From contig JANFAH010000040.1 of assembly GCA_024663395.1 (NCBI GenBank), positions 248,001 to 312,000 on the forward strand: a stretch of DNA of 64,000 nt, in the 5' to 3' direction. The stretch comes from Pisolithus tinctorius. Lineage: Eukaryota > Basidiomycota > Agaricomycetes > Boletales > Pisolithaceae. The notes beneath the pieces are model-generated. The model worked only from the letters and a program-made list of their open reading frames with translations, made no database searches and was not told the DNA's origin. Position numbers and translations under genes: made by a program. Positions 11,119-21,097 of the stretch are shown piece after piece (the stretch's first letter is position 1; each line of letters opens with the position of its first letter).

Positions 11119-12739
11119 CAGTGACTTCCAAAATTGATTCAATGTTTGCACATTTTGGGTTGTTTGTTGAATTTATCAAGAACAAAGACAAACAAGACCA
11201 AAGTGTAAGTTGATGACATAAGCTATTTGCACAGGACTATCCATCAAGAAAAGAATTATGTAATTTGAATTAGTATCCATAAAGGTATATACAATTTAAA
11301 TTGCCATGTCATTGAATCAATTTTGGAAGTGTGTATCAGAGATATAGAAACTGATAATTTTAATACTTTGTATGACCTCCCTTGGCTTTTATCACTGCTT
11401 GGACCCTTCTAGGCATACTTTCAATTAAATTCTGACACACCCCTGGGTCTATATTATTCCACACCACTGCCACTCTCTCCCAAACCTCCCAAACTCCCTT
11501 CGGCTGTGTTGAATACTTGTTGAGCTCCTGTTTGATGTGATTCCAGAGGTGTTCAATGGGGTTCATATCTGGAGACTGTGGAGGCCAGTCTAGAGCATTG
11601 ATATTGTTGTCCTCCAACCACTTCTTGGCCTTTTTGGAGGTATGTTTTAGGTCATTGTCCTGTTGAAAGATAACATCCTTCAAAGGAATTCCAGAATCTC
11701 CCAAGCTAGGAAGCAACTGGCTCTCCAAAATGTCCACATATTGGTTGGCATCCATCCTCCCCTCAATCTCTGCAAGGTGGCCAACACCTTCCCAGCCCAT
11801 ACATCCCCATACCATAATGTTTCCTCCTCCATGCTTGACTGTTCCCTGTATCTCTCTCTCAATAAGCCCCTCTCCTGCCTGTTTCCACACCCAAACCTTC
11901 CCATCTGACCCAAACCTATTGATTTTGGTCTCATCTGACCAGATAACCCTTCTCCAGTCCTCCACACTCCATTCTTTGTATTTCAGAGCAAAGGCTAATC
12001 GCTTCTTCCTGTGAGTTATAGAAAGGAGTGGTTTTTTCTTCTTTGTTACAGCCTTGAATGAATGTTTTCTGAGGACCCTTCTGACTGTTTGTGAGGAGAC
12101 TGGATTGGAGATTATGGAATTGATGTTCTTTGTAACCTCAACAGCATTGGTGGCCTTGCCTGTGGTGATTTGTGTAATAATAGCATGCTGAGAGGTGGAT
12201 GAAAGCTTAGCAGGATGACCAGAAGAAGGTGCTTGTCGATCAGGAAGAAGGTTCTTGAGCACCCTGGAGACTGTAGGCTGGCTGATACCCAGTCTGGAGG
12301 CAATAGTGTGAGTAGAATGACCATTACAGGCCAGAGAAATGATGTTTGCCTTCTGAGCAGAGGAGATGGGGTGCATAGTATAGTTAGGAAGCATTGACAA
12401 CATAGACAGTGGTTAAATAGCTTGGACTGAAATGGTTGCTAAGGTACAATAACCATAGCAACCATCTTTGATGATTTTTGAAATTGTTTTATGTGATATT
12501 GGTTAGATTCTGATGGATCCAATACATAGTTACAAAATTGATTCAATGACATGGTGATTTAAATCAAGTATATTGCCATGGATACTAATTCAAATTACAT
12601 AATCTTTTTTTTGATGGATAGCCCTGTGCAAATGGTTTATGTCATCAACTTACACTTTGGTCTTATTTGTCTTTGTTCCTGATCAATTCAACAAACAACC
12701 CAAAATGTGCAAACATTGAATCAATTTTGGAAGTCACTG
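11119..12739 (-). mobile_element. Tc1/mariner transposon F (1621 bp)
   Basis: It is flanked by TA duplications at 11117-11118 and 12740-12741, with terminal inverted repeats of about 210 bp starting CAGTGACTTCCAAAATTG. Each repeat ends with a second, inverted copy of the terminal motif (11310-11330 and about 12532-12548). It encodes one transposase. Removing it with one TA restores LTR E. Confidence 0.95.
11360..12403 (-). CDS. Tc1/mariner-family transposase (DD34E), apparently intact
   Basis: 347 residues from ATG 12401-12403, the usual Tc1 transposase length. Residues 10-120 form a paired helix-turn-helix region (IASRLGISQPTVSRVLKN, then SSQTVRRVLRKH) that binds the terminal repeats. The catalytic core shows VIWSDETKIN (first Asp), VFQQDNDLKHTS (second Asp, first D of QDND) and SPDMNPIEHLW (Glu). 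The last two are 34 residues apart. The GGGxxxVWGC motif is also present. No stop or frameshift is seen, so this could be an active or recently active copy. Confidence 0.93.
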   Translation of the reverse strand: MLSMLPNYTMHPISSAQKANIISLACNGHSTHTIASRLGISQPTVSRVLKNLLPDRQAPSSGHPAKLSSTSQHAIITQITTGKATNAVEVTKNINSIISNPVSSQTVRRVLRKHSFKAVTKKKKPLLSITHRKKRLAFALKYKEWSVEDWRRVIWSDETKINRFGSDGKVWVWKQAGEGLIEREIQGTVKHGGGNIMVWGCMGWEGVGHLAEIEGRMDANQYVDILESQLLPSLGDSGIPLKDVIFQQDNDLKHTSKKAKKWLEDNNINALDWPPQSPDMNPIEHLWNHIKQELNKYSTQPKGVWEVWERVAVVWNNIDPGVCQNLIESMPRRVQAVIKAKGGHTKY

Positions 12740-13251
12740 TAAGCTGAGACCAAGGGAGGTAGATCCAACCCTGGACTGGCTTCCCCTTGTGTGCACTCCA
12801 AGACTGGTCTTATTCCCATGGTCCCAGTCTTAAGTCCGGTCCTCCAGACTTAGCCCCAGTCCTCCAGCCTCAACTCTGGTCCAACTGGACTTGGCCCCTG
12901 TCTCCCAGCCTTGACTTTGGCCACTTGGACTTAGCCCCTGTCACCCAGTCTTGAAGCCCAGTCACCCAAGGGTAAACCCATACTTGACAGAGAGACACAT
13001 CCACCTTGTCTGGTGGATTGGGAATATGTGAATGTTAGATCAGATGGATTTGTTTGGTGCCAGCCATCCTGTGAGTTGAGGTGAGACTTTAGGGCTCTGA
13101 GGGCACTCACTGCATTGGCATGGTCCAGGTGGGCAGGTATTCGGTCTATTGAGTCTTCTACAATGTTGAAGTCTCCTAGCATTACGTCTGGCTGAGGTAG
13201 GTTGATTATTTTGTTGTGGATCATTTCCCAGAAACATTGGTTGTCTGATGG

Positions 13252-13965
13252 TGTCATAACCGTGCGTTCGTCATAGGTCTTTGCTCACTCCGCAACCTTT
13301 TCCACCGGTCATCCGCTCACTCTGCACCAACTCCGCCCAACTTCTGTTGGTTGCGAACCATCTCTGCTCCGACTGTTGTCGGACTTGTGTTGCTCTCCTA
13401 CCGGACCGAGCAGTCCGTTCTCTGAGGGGTCATGTGACTACCTTCGCAGTCAGGTACTCCGCAGCGCGCTCACCACATGGCCCAGCGCCTGGACTGCTTC
13501 CTTTTCTGGATGTTCTGTGTTACCCGTTTGTATGTCCTCCGTCTACCCTTCATTTGTCGTCCAGGAAATTTTACTTGAAAACTTATGAGTCTCCGTATGT
13601 CAGTTCCGATTCCGATTACTGTACCTCCGTAGCAGTATAAAAACATGTACTGTAATCCGCTGTTCCTCAGTACGAATATCAACTTAGTTCCTACTCCTTC
13701 TGATTCCATCCTCTGTCTGTCAGAGTTATCTCCGACTCTCCATCTGTACTCTCCCTCTGAAATACGAGGGCTGAGATCGTGCAAGGGGGTAGCGCACGAG
13801 CTAAACCCGACGCCCTCACTCCGCTCCACCATTGTCTCGGCGGTCTTCGTTCCTGCCGACACTCCGCTAGTCGGAGTTCTGTTCCTGTGTGTCAGACTTG
13901 CTTCCGGACCCTCCTCTGGACCTCGTTAAGCGTCAGAGTTGGTCGGAGTAGGCCCGGACTTGACA
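13252..13965 (+). repeat. Solo LTR G (714 bp)
   Basis: It runs TGTCATAACC...GGACTTGACA and is flanked by GATGG (13247-13251 and 13966-13970). It contains TATAAAA near 13637 and the shared AATATCAACTTAGTT block. It interrupts the LINE D endonuclease between YAPND and the next conserved block. It is CG-rich, unlike the surrounding LINE, so it is the younger insertion. Confidence 0.93.
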
Positions 13966-15336
13966 GATGGGTCGTTTGGTGCATACATGTTTAGGATATT
14001 TAGTTCCTCCTGTTGGTACCAGGGCATTGTTATTAGCAGTGCTCTTCCAGGTATTATGTCATGGGTTTTCACCTCGCATGTTTTCACCAGGTGTTTGTTA
14101 AGGGCAATCACAATGCCTTTTGCAGTGGGGTGGTTAGGGTCGATGCTGGTTATGACATGTAGCATGTCTGTGAAGGTATCATTGAGGGAGGTGGCTTGGG
14201 TTGCATTTAGGTAGGTTTCCTGTAGGGCTAGAATTGCCAGGCAGTCATCTCTCATTTGCTGGTTAATGTAGAGCCATTTATTGTCACCTTTGTGGAAGCG
14301 ACCTTTCATGTTCAGGGAGGCTATTTTGATGTTGGAGTGTATGCACTTATTGGTTGTCTGTTGTGTTGGTGAGGGGACAGGAGCTGTAGCATGGAGGCAG
14401 GCACTTTGTGTGCAAGGTGAAGAGTGTCTCTGTCGGCCAGGTGGCCTAGGGTTGGGTTGAGCAATGGTCAGGTATTGACCTCCATTCTCCTGGGGTTGGT
14501 TTTTCCCTAGAACAGGGGGTGCCTGTGTGGGCATGACTGCAGGAGTCATGTAGCAAGGTATTTCACTACAGGGAAATGGTGGAGTGGTGTAGGCATGGCC
14601 ACTCACCAAGGATCTGCCCAGACTTCCAGCCCCATCATTGAGGGTGGGATTGGCAGCTGAGGTCTCTACTCTCTCTGGGGCTGGGAGGAAAGATGTAGCC
14701 ATTGTTGGAAGAAGTACCAGGTGTATATTCTCTGTGTGTGTTAAAGTGTGTGGTCAGTGATTACCTTACCTGAAGAGTGACTAGCCCTCCAAGAAGGGCT
14801 GGAGTTACTGTCCAGCAACATCCAGGCTAGTGCTTAAGCAGGGTTCAACAACTTGAGGGGAGAGGTCATGCTTTCAACACTGAGGTCAGTCTGGGGACCA
14901 TTTGCATCCAGGGCTTTCCTGCACTTTGAATGATGTCAAGGCCAGTAGATTTGGGCCCTTGTCGATGCTAGGGATACTGTGCTTGCCAGGGTATGTTCCT
15001 GGTGGCTATTCATCCCTCAATGGTGAGTAACTGCACTTGCAGTGGTGGTTGCAGTGTTTAGAGGTGACAGGACGTTACACTTGGGGTGCCTTAGAGTAAT
15101 AGGATAAGGTGAGAATGGTTGTGAGGATTTTTGGTAGAAATGTCAGGTTAATGCATTGTCTGTAGGTAATGCAGAAACTATTTGTAGTGACATGGATGGC
15201 ATGTAGTTAACAGTTTGGTGTAGTAGTGGTTATTAGCACAAGATTAGTGGCATGGGCCTCCTCTGGAAGGTCTGCCATGAGGGGCACCTCTCCCACCTCT
15301 GGTGGAGCTGCAGCCCCAGGTTGGTTTGGTGGTGGA

Positions 15337-15395
15337 GGTTAGTTGGGCAGGGAGGAGGTTAGTTGGGCAGGGAGGAGGTTAGTTGGGCAGGGAGG
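15337..15395. repeat. Three tandem copies of a 20-bp unit at the LINE ORF1 end
   Basis: The unit AGTTGGGCAGGGAGGAGGTT is repeated three times, the last copy imperfect. It lies at the 3' end of LINE ORF1 and probably arose by slippage. Confidence 0.85.
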
Positions 15396-16640
15396 GAGGC
15401 TACAAGTTGGGGTTTAGGCCTGAGCCACCCTGGGATCGCAGGGAAGGGGCAGAGACCAGTGGGGTGGCCAAGTGACTTACATCCCATGCATCTGAATTGT
15501 TTCTCACCAAGGCAGACTACTCCCATGCCATGATCCTCAGAACAGAAGCACAGGTTGCAGATAAGGCAGCACCATAGAAAGTGTTTTTCCAGGGTTAGAA
15601 AGGTGGGGGTGTAGGAGCAGTAGATGTTCCAAAGCATTTGTTTATGAGCAATATTGTTGGTGATATGGATGCTGGTGATGTGGATCAAGTTGATTAAGGT
15701 TGGTAGCACATCAGGGTTTGGGTCTAAACCTCTGATGAAATCTGGGATGAGATCATTGGATTGTATGGCATGTTTAATGACATTAGTGACTATAGTGTTG
15801 CTTTCTGGGGAGTCCAGAAGAGTGAAATTCTTGAGGGTGCAAAGGAAGGTGGGAGTGGGTTGGACAAAGGGAAGCATAGAGACTGTGATTTCATGGGTGG
15901 AGATGACTTGGAGGTTCACTAGGAAGGTCATAGCCTCCTGGGATAGGCCTGAGATTAGGAAGTGCCAAGGCAGTGGGTTGCACTCAGTGGTGAAAGTGTT
16001 GTCCTGCTGTGGAGTACTGATGACGAGGTTTGTGGATGCATCCTTCCCAACAACATGTTGGATCAGTGTCATTATTTTTGACCAGGTGGCCTCCATGTCA
16101 TGTTCGAATTTAGCCCTCCAGGGTCTTACCCAGGCTTTGGGGGCCTGGTTTTTTCATCCAGGCAGTCAGGAGCGTTTCATCGAGGCCATCAGTGACAGGA
16201 TCACAGATCTGTGGTATGGGGAAGCCATTCAGGGGGCATGGGGTGATCTCTAGCAGGGGTGTAGCTGTGTGTAGTGAGTAGCATATATGCATCCAGGTGC
16301 TGAGTGACACACCAAGTTGTGGTGGGGGTGCTTGTGGGGTCGTCTCCATTGTGGCCACAGGGGGGGTCATGTTTGGCATTGGAGGCAGGGGTATGGAGGG
16401 CTGGGGTGGTGCCTTGATCACAGGGGAGGAGGTCATGGTGCAGAGCATGGTGTGGGGGTTGTGGTTGGGTAGGGGAAGTTGGGAGTGTTTCTGCCAGCAA
16501 GGTGTTTCAGGGAGAGAGGGAGCATGGGGGTGTTTACTTTCCCTGCTTTCTGTGGAGATGTAGTTTTCGCTCATGGGTGGTGTAGAGGCACTCGATGTAC
16601 TTATATGCAGTCCATTGCTTTGTGTTTGAGGTGGTGGCAC
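15359..16640 (-). pseudogene. LINE D ORF1 (Gag-like, CCHC knuckle), frameshifted
   Basis: Two overlapping minus-strand frames (16640-16110 and 16096-15359) join by a single frameshift near 16130. The first part is Pro/Ser-rich. The second contains an RNA-binding-like region ending in a CCHC zinc knuckle, CMGCKSLGHPTGLC, about residue 205 of that segment. Tad-type LINE ORF1 proteins carry such knuckles and bind element RNA. No ATG opens the frame; GTG at 16638-16640 follows a TGA, so the true start is uncertain. Confidence 0.7.
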
Positions 16641-19338
16641 CTCATGTTGTGTCCTTTGTCAATATACAAGGCAGAAGGGCCTTTGTGTAGTGTCATGGTG
16701 TTAGTTTATGACAGGTGTGACATGGTATTTTCAAGACTTCATGCAAAGAAACATATCTCCATCAATATGATCAAACAAAAAACTCACTGGGGTGTGAAGG
16801 GTCAGGAGCTACCACTGCACCACAAAGAATGGATTGAATGGGAATGAATATGGGGTTGTTGTGAGGAGCAGCCTTGATGCAGATAAGCCAGAGATCAATG
16901 TCAATTCAATGGGTGCCACCAACTTTTGCCATCAGTGACTGTATGAATGTGAGACTAATAGAGCCAACACCCAGGACATTGCAGGTGAAGATAGAAATGA
17001 GGTGGACAAATGCAGTTTCTGTCTCTGTGAGTTGAATGAGAGCACAATCATACCAAGGCTGCCCATAGAATGATGGATTGCATCTCAGATGGTCAGTAAC
17101 AATTTTCCAATCAACAGATGACTCATAGTTCACTTTGAGGTATCTGTATTCTGTTATCTACAAGCCAGGCATTAGTTTAAAGAAGTTCATAAGAAAGTCA
17201 CTTGCCTTGAAGTGAGCAGGGGTAGCAATCCACTTATCAACTTGATAGCCATATTGAGGGAGGCACTGGTTACAAAAGCCTGACAGTTTCTTGCAAAAAC
17301 CAACAAAGGCAGTGTCAGAGACACTGCAACTGGCCTCAATGTCCTGTACAGTAGACAGTTTGGAAGAGGAACTGAGATAGACATGATCAAATGCTGTGAA
17401 CAATCCAGATTGACTGTTGTTGCATTCACCCTCAGTTCCTGCAGGTTCACCTTGCATTTGGGTCCAGTTTTTGTAGTTATCAACACAGATTCTGAGCAGC
17501 TTGGCAGCAAGCTTATGTTTGTCCACACATAGGATCTGCAGAATATAAGACAGAGTTGCAACATCAAACAAACAAGTGAAATGAATAACAATACCTGATC
17601 AGTGAAGTCCCTGCCATTTGATCAATGCTCATACATCTCCTTGATAGGGCCATGTATACTCTCATTTGGGCATGTGCTGTAGTTCCTGGTGGCACCCTTT
17701 GTCCAGATATCATGCACTACATGTTTCCAAAGGTGCACCTTTGGAAAGTCCCAGTCCACCTGCAGCCATTCTAACCCAGATTTATTTACACATTCAATGT
17801 AGGCCTAGGAAGGAAGTTAGTGTAGGCCAATGTGTGATCCAGAGCCAATAGAAGAAAGTTGGCATACCTTCAATTTGTTGTCAAATTTCAGCAACTCTGC
17901 TTCTATCATTTCTATTGTTCATTCAGTATGCACATCCAAACCTATCAAACTGTCCAGCTGGAGATAACTTGCAAGGATGTGGAGAAGACAATAGCCTTCA
18001 GGTGTGGCCATCCTGGTAAAAACATTCAGCAATGCATAGAACATTGCCTGTAGCATAGAATAGTAAGCACACAGAATGCAAACAAAACCTGACTTACTTT
18101 TGCCAGGTCATGCATCTTGTTTTGGTCTGAAAATGTTACATTGATGACATTCTTGAGGTGAAAGAGGAGCCACCATTGGGGGAAGTTGGAAACACTATGG
18201 AAAGCCCAGGAAGTGATGGCATGAAGTATCAGAAGGAAGACTCACTAGTTCTTGACATTGGTTGCAGCATTGTGCCCAAGGACATTTGGAATTCTCAAGA
18301 TGTCCTGTAGCATGTGCTTTCCCCATAGACCACCATGTAGAAAATGTAGGCAGTCAAAGCTTAGTGTGCCATAAAGGTCAGAATTGCAGATGAGGCAGAA
18401 AACATTCTGTCATTTAAATTAGTGTAGGTATAATGCCAGAATAAGGACAAGAATCACAAACTTACATCGATGGGCTGCAACCTGAGTGCCTTAAGCACCT
18501 TTTCACCCTCAGTGCAGCTGTGTCTGTAAATGTGCACAGCACACTGTGCCTCATCCATGGAATGAAGCAGATATGTTTTGGAAATATTGTGAAGCTCCTC
18601 TAATGGAATGAGACACACTGGGCATAAACATTTGCTGGTGCAGCCACAGATAAGTGACATCATACACCTGCATTGTGTTTGAGTCTTGAGTGAGGGCTGG
18701 GATAAATGAAAGCTTACTGTTCCTCATAATCTGCAGACAACATCAATATGACCAGAAACAGCCAATGGGTTACTTGGTCATGGCACAACATATGGATATA
18801 CCCAGTTTTTGAGTGCTGCATAATGTCACTGAGAAGTCTAGAAAATGACTCATGCCAAACAATGTGCTTGAGAGTTGTGTATCCTAATTTGCCCTCTTCT
18901 TCAGTGTCCTCAGGGACCTGCATGCACATGCAAAGGAAATATCTGTTTATAAAAGGCATGAATTTCAGGGCACTGGGACAATGTATGACTGGTAACCATC
19001 CAACAATGCAGCCTCCCCCAATTGTATGGCTATTCTGTATCTCTACCAGGAGGTTCACACAACAGACCACAACAGGATAGCCCTTTGCAGTGCCAAACAA
19101 TGATAATTTGGTTTTGTTGGCATAAATAATAAAGGCAAATGGTACAGCGTTAACTTCTGGCAAGGAGGACTAGTAGTTACATCGAATTACTGCTACCTAA
19201 CAAGTCAATGACAAGTATGCACTTGAATGTCCCACCAGCTGTCACCCATCCAAGGCTCATCATAGAAGCATTCAAATCCATGTCCATCATGCTTGAACAA
19301 GCATTGTGCATCCCAAACAAAGTGCAGAGCCAAAATGT

Positions 19339-19731
19339 TGTTACGATATGTACTCTTTTCCTTTCCTCTCTTTTCTTTTTGTCTTATCTAATCTTTTCAT
19401 CTTATCTTATCTCTTGGTCTCGGTCTGGGCTCCGGCCTAGACCTCGCCTCACCTTTGCCGTGCTTTCTCCTTCTAGTACGTTCCGCTCCACTATGATATC
19501 ATCATGACATCACTGTAATGTCATGGACCTCGTGTATGCCTCACCGTTGCCTCATGTATTTTAGTATAAATACCCTTGCTCAATCACCCAACTAGCTCTA
19601 AGCTAGTTCATTTGGGTCTTTGAGTCCTAAAGATGCCTGCTTCTAAGTCGTCTCCCTTCTTTCTCTCTTCTCTTCTCTGTTGGTTCTTGGTGCGAGCCTA
19701 CAACAAACCCTGTTGTTTAGGTCTCGTCACA
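19339..19731 (+). repeat. 5' LTR of gypsy I
   Basis: It runs TGTTACGATATG...GTCTCGTCACA. TATAAATA lies at 19565-19572, and the inferred transcript start at 19600 is about 28 nt downstream of the TATA box. It has six TG or CA dinucleotides where the 3' LTR has CG. Confidence 0.97.
19565..19610 (+). promoter_or_regulatory. LTR promoter TATA box and inferred transcript start
   Basis: TATAAATA (19565-19572) is followed at 19600-19610 by AAGCTAGTTCA. That 11-mer is the exact reverse complement of the putative primer site just after the LTR. The start position is an inference from this match and from TATA spacing. Confidence 0.65.
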
Positions 19732-19733
19732 CT

Positions 19734-19744
19734 TGAACTAGCTT
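19734..19744 (+). other. Primer binding site, self-priming type
   Basis: TGAACTAGCTT begins two bases after the LTR and is the exact reverse complement of AAGCTAGTTCA at 19600-19610. It shows no tRNA-like TGG start. Tf1-type elements prime with the 5' end of their own mRNA through an 11-nt match, the length seen here. Confidence 0.75.
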
Positions 19745-20038
19745 CTTACCGTTGTACCCTCGCACCGTCCGTCACCATTCCTCACATCCTCCATGAAGGC
19801 TTGTGGGTGTACTCGCCAAGTCCCCCAGCCTCAGAACCAGATCCTAACCTCTTTGTCCCATACATCCCTGAGTGTCGTTCGCTCACTCTGCTCTTCAATC
19901 ACAACCTCTACTCCCTTCTGCCACCCCCCTCTTACCCCTTTTCCGTCAAATCCGTTTTTCCCTGCTCACTCCCTGCTGAACCACAGCAACCTCGTTACAA
20001 CCTCTGCCCCCGTCAAACATTAAAACGTCCAGATCGCT

Positions 20039-21097
20039 ATGGAAGGCATCCAGGACCAGCTCACCGAGCTCCGTGACACCCTCGATGCTCTTCGAGATGA
20101 AAACTACAGGCTAAGCAATGAGCTAAGAAACACTCAAGGGATGATCGTGACCATCGAGGATCAGCGTAATCAGTGGAATGCCCTCCCTGCAGATGTGATT
20201 CAGAGGAGAATAGAAGTAATGGCCAACCCAGGACAGTATGCTGGTGATCGCGCCAAGTTCTCAGAATGGTGGGTCAAGATGAAGGTATGGGTCGCACAGA
20301 ATAGAACTGCCCTACCAACGGCCCAGGACAAGTGTACTGTGGTATGGTCCTGCATGACAGGGCCTGTAGCTGGAAGGTTCGCTCAGGCCAAGTTTTCACT
20401 CACTATCATCACTGGAGTATGGCCTGATATGGCCGAGATGATCGAAGATATCGACAGGTTCTTTGCCCCTCAGACCGACATAGAGTGGGCCAAGGCTCAG
20501 ATGCGCACTATGCGCCAAGGGAACTCTCGTTACAAAGAGTTCTATGCAAAGTTTGAGTCCCTAAAGGTTCAGGGACGAGTCACCGACGAAACTGCCGGCT
20601 TCCTTCTGGAGAATTCCATTCATCCTGCCATCGTAAAGGAGGCCCTAAGGAGGGGATACACCCAGGGCAACTACCTCCAAATGACCATCACCTTCAGAGA
20701 AGCTGCCCTTGCCAGGGACCACTTCAAACTCCTGTACAATCACTACCCTGATGAACCCGCTCCCCGCTCCTCCTATAACCGCCCTTCGTATTCTCCCTGT
20801 TTCACCCCTACTGGCACTCAACCTGGTTGCAGCGCCCCTATGGAAATTGGCGCTGCTCGCTTCCCTCCTCGCCCTGTTCCTTCCCATATCAAGTGCTTCG
20901 ATTGCCAAGGGAATCACTGTAAACGTGATTGCCCTCGTGCCAAAGGAAAGGGTCCCGCTGGACCCAACATACAGGAAGTAACACAGGAAGCACAAGAGGT
21001 CGCTCTCTGCCAGATGTCGTTTGAAGAAATGCAGGCCTTCTTCTATGACAAACAGATCAATGAGATGAAGAGTCAGGGAAAAGAGTTTGGCCAGTAG
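20039..21097 (+). CDS. gag of gypsy I
   Basis: 352 residues from ATG 20039. The N-terminal helical segment (residues 1-50, ELRDTLDALRDENYRL) is a probable coiled coil. The capsid-like region spans about 55-240 (FSEWWVKMKVWVAQN, YKEFYAKFESLK). A zinc knuckle follows near residue 287, CFDCQGNHCKRDC, with one residue fewer between the second Cys and His than the canonical CX2CX4HX4C. The last 34 bases overlap the pol frame. Gag forms particles that enclose RNA and Pol. Confidence 0.93.
   Translation: MEGIQDQLTELRDTLDALRDENYRLSNELRNTQGMIVTIEDQRNQWNALPADVIQRRIEVMANPGQYAGDRAKFSEWWVKMKVWVAQNRTALPTAQDKCTVVWSCMTGPVAGRFAQAKFSLTIITGVWPDMAEMIEDIDRFFAPQTDIEWAKAQMRTMRQGNSRYKEFYAKFESLKVQGRVTDETAGFLLENSIHPAIVKEALRRGYTQGNYLQMTITFREAALARDHFKLLYNHYPDEPAPRSSYNRPSYSPCFTPTGTQPGCSAPMEIGAARFPPRPVPSHIKCFDCQGNHCKRDCPRAKGKGPAGPNIQEVTQEAQEVALCQMSFEEMQAFFYDKQINEMKSQGKEFGQ

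Larger units (their letters stand above)
10471..12989 (+). repeat. Solo LTR E (about 896 bp without the nested Tc1/mariner)
   Basis: It begins TGTCATATCC and ends TACTTGACA, flanked by the direct repeat GAGAG (10466-10470 and 12990-12994). It contains the ATATCAACTAAGT block found in LTRs A, B and G. No internal retroelement sequence is present, so it is a solo LTR left by recombination. It is split at 11117-12741 by Tc1/mariner F. Confidence 0.88.
10367..14702 (-). pseudogene. LINE D ORF2, AP endonuclease domain in three pieces
   Basis: Piece 1 (14702-13966) starts with ATG and carries IKIASLNMKGRF, LQETYLN and KGIVIALNKH, the N-terminal half of an exonuclease-endonuclease-phosphatase fold. 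Piece 2 (13251-12990) carries VMLGDFNIVED, the GDFN catalytic motif, and LTFTY. Piece 3 (10470-10367) carries HIDCIYI and TDHEMVSV, matching the terminal SRIDRIY and SDHxxV motifs. Each junction is exactly a 5-bp duplication flanking an LTR. The domain nicks target DNA to prime reverse transcription. The copy is destroyed by three insertions. Confidence 0.85.
10367..16640 (-). mobile_element. LINE D (Tad-like non-LTR retrotransposon), 5' part, split by three insertions
   Basis: The minus-strand element has ORF1 (16640-15359) and the endonuclease part of ORF2 (14702 down to 10367). Removing solo LTRs G and E with one copy of each 5-bp duplication restores an open endonuclease frame, ending in the conserved DH motif at about 10390 where gypsy C cuts in. 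Reverse transcriptase would lie beyond C and is not visible. The 5' edge lies between 16640 and the Plavaka stop at 16731. 14703-15350 shows no coding sequence I can support. Confidence 0.8.
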
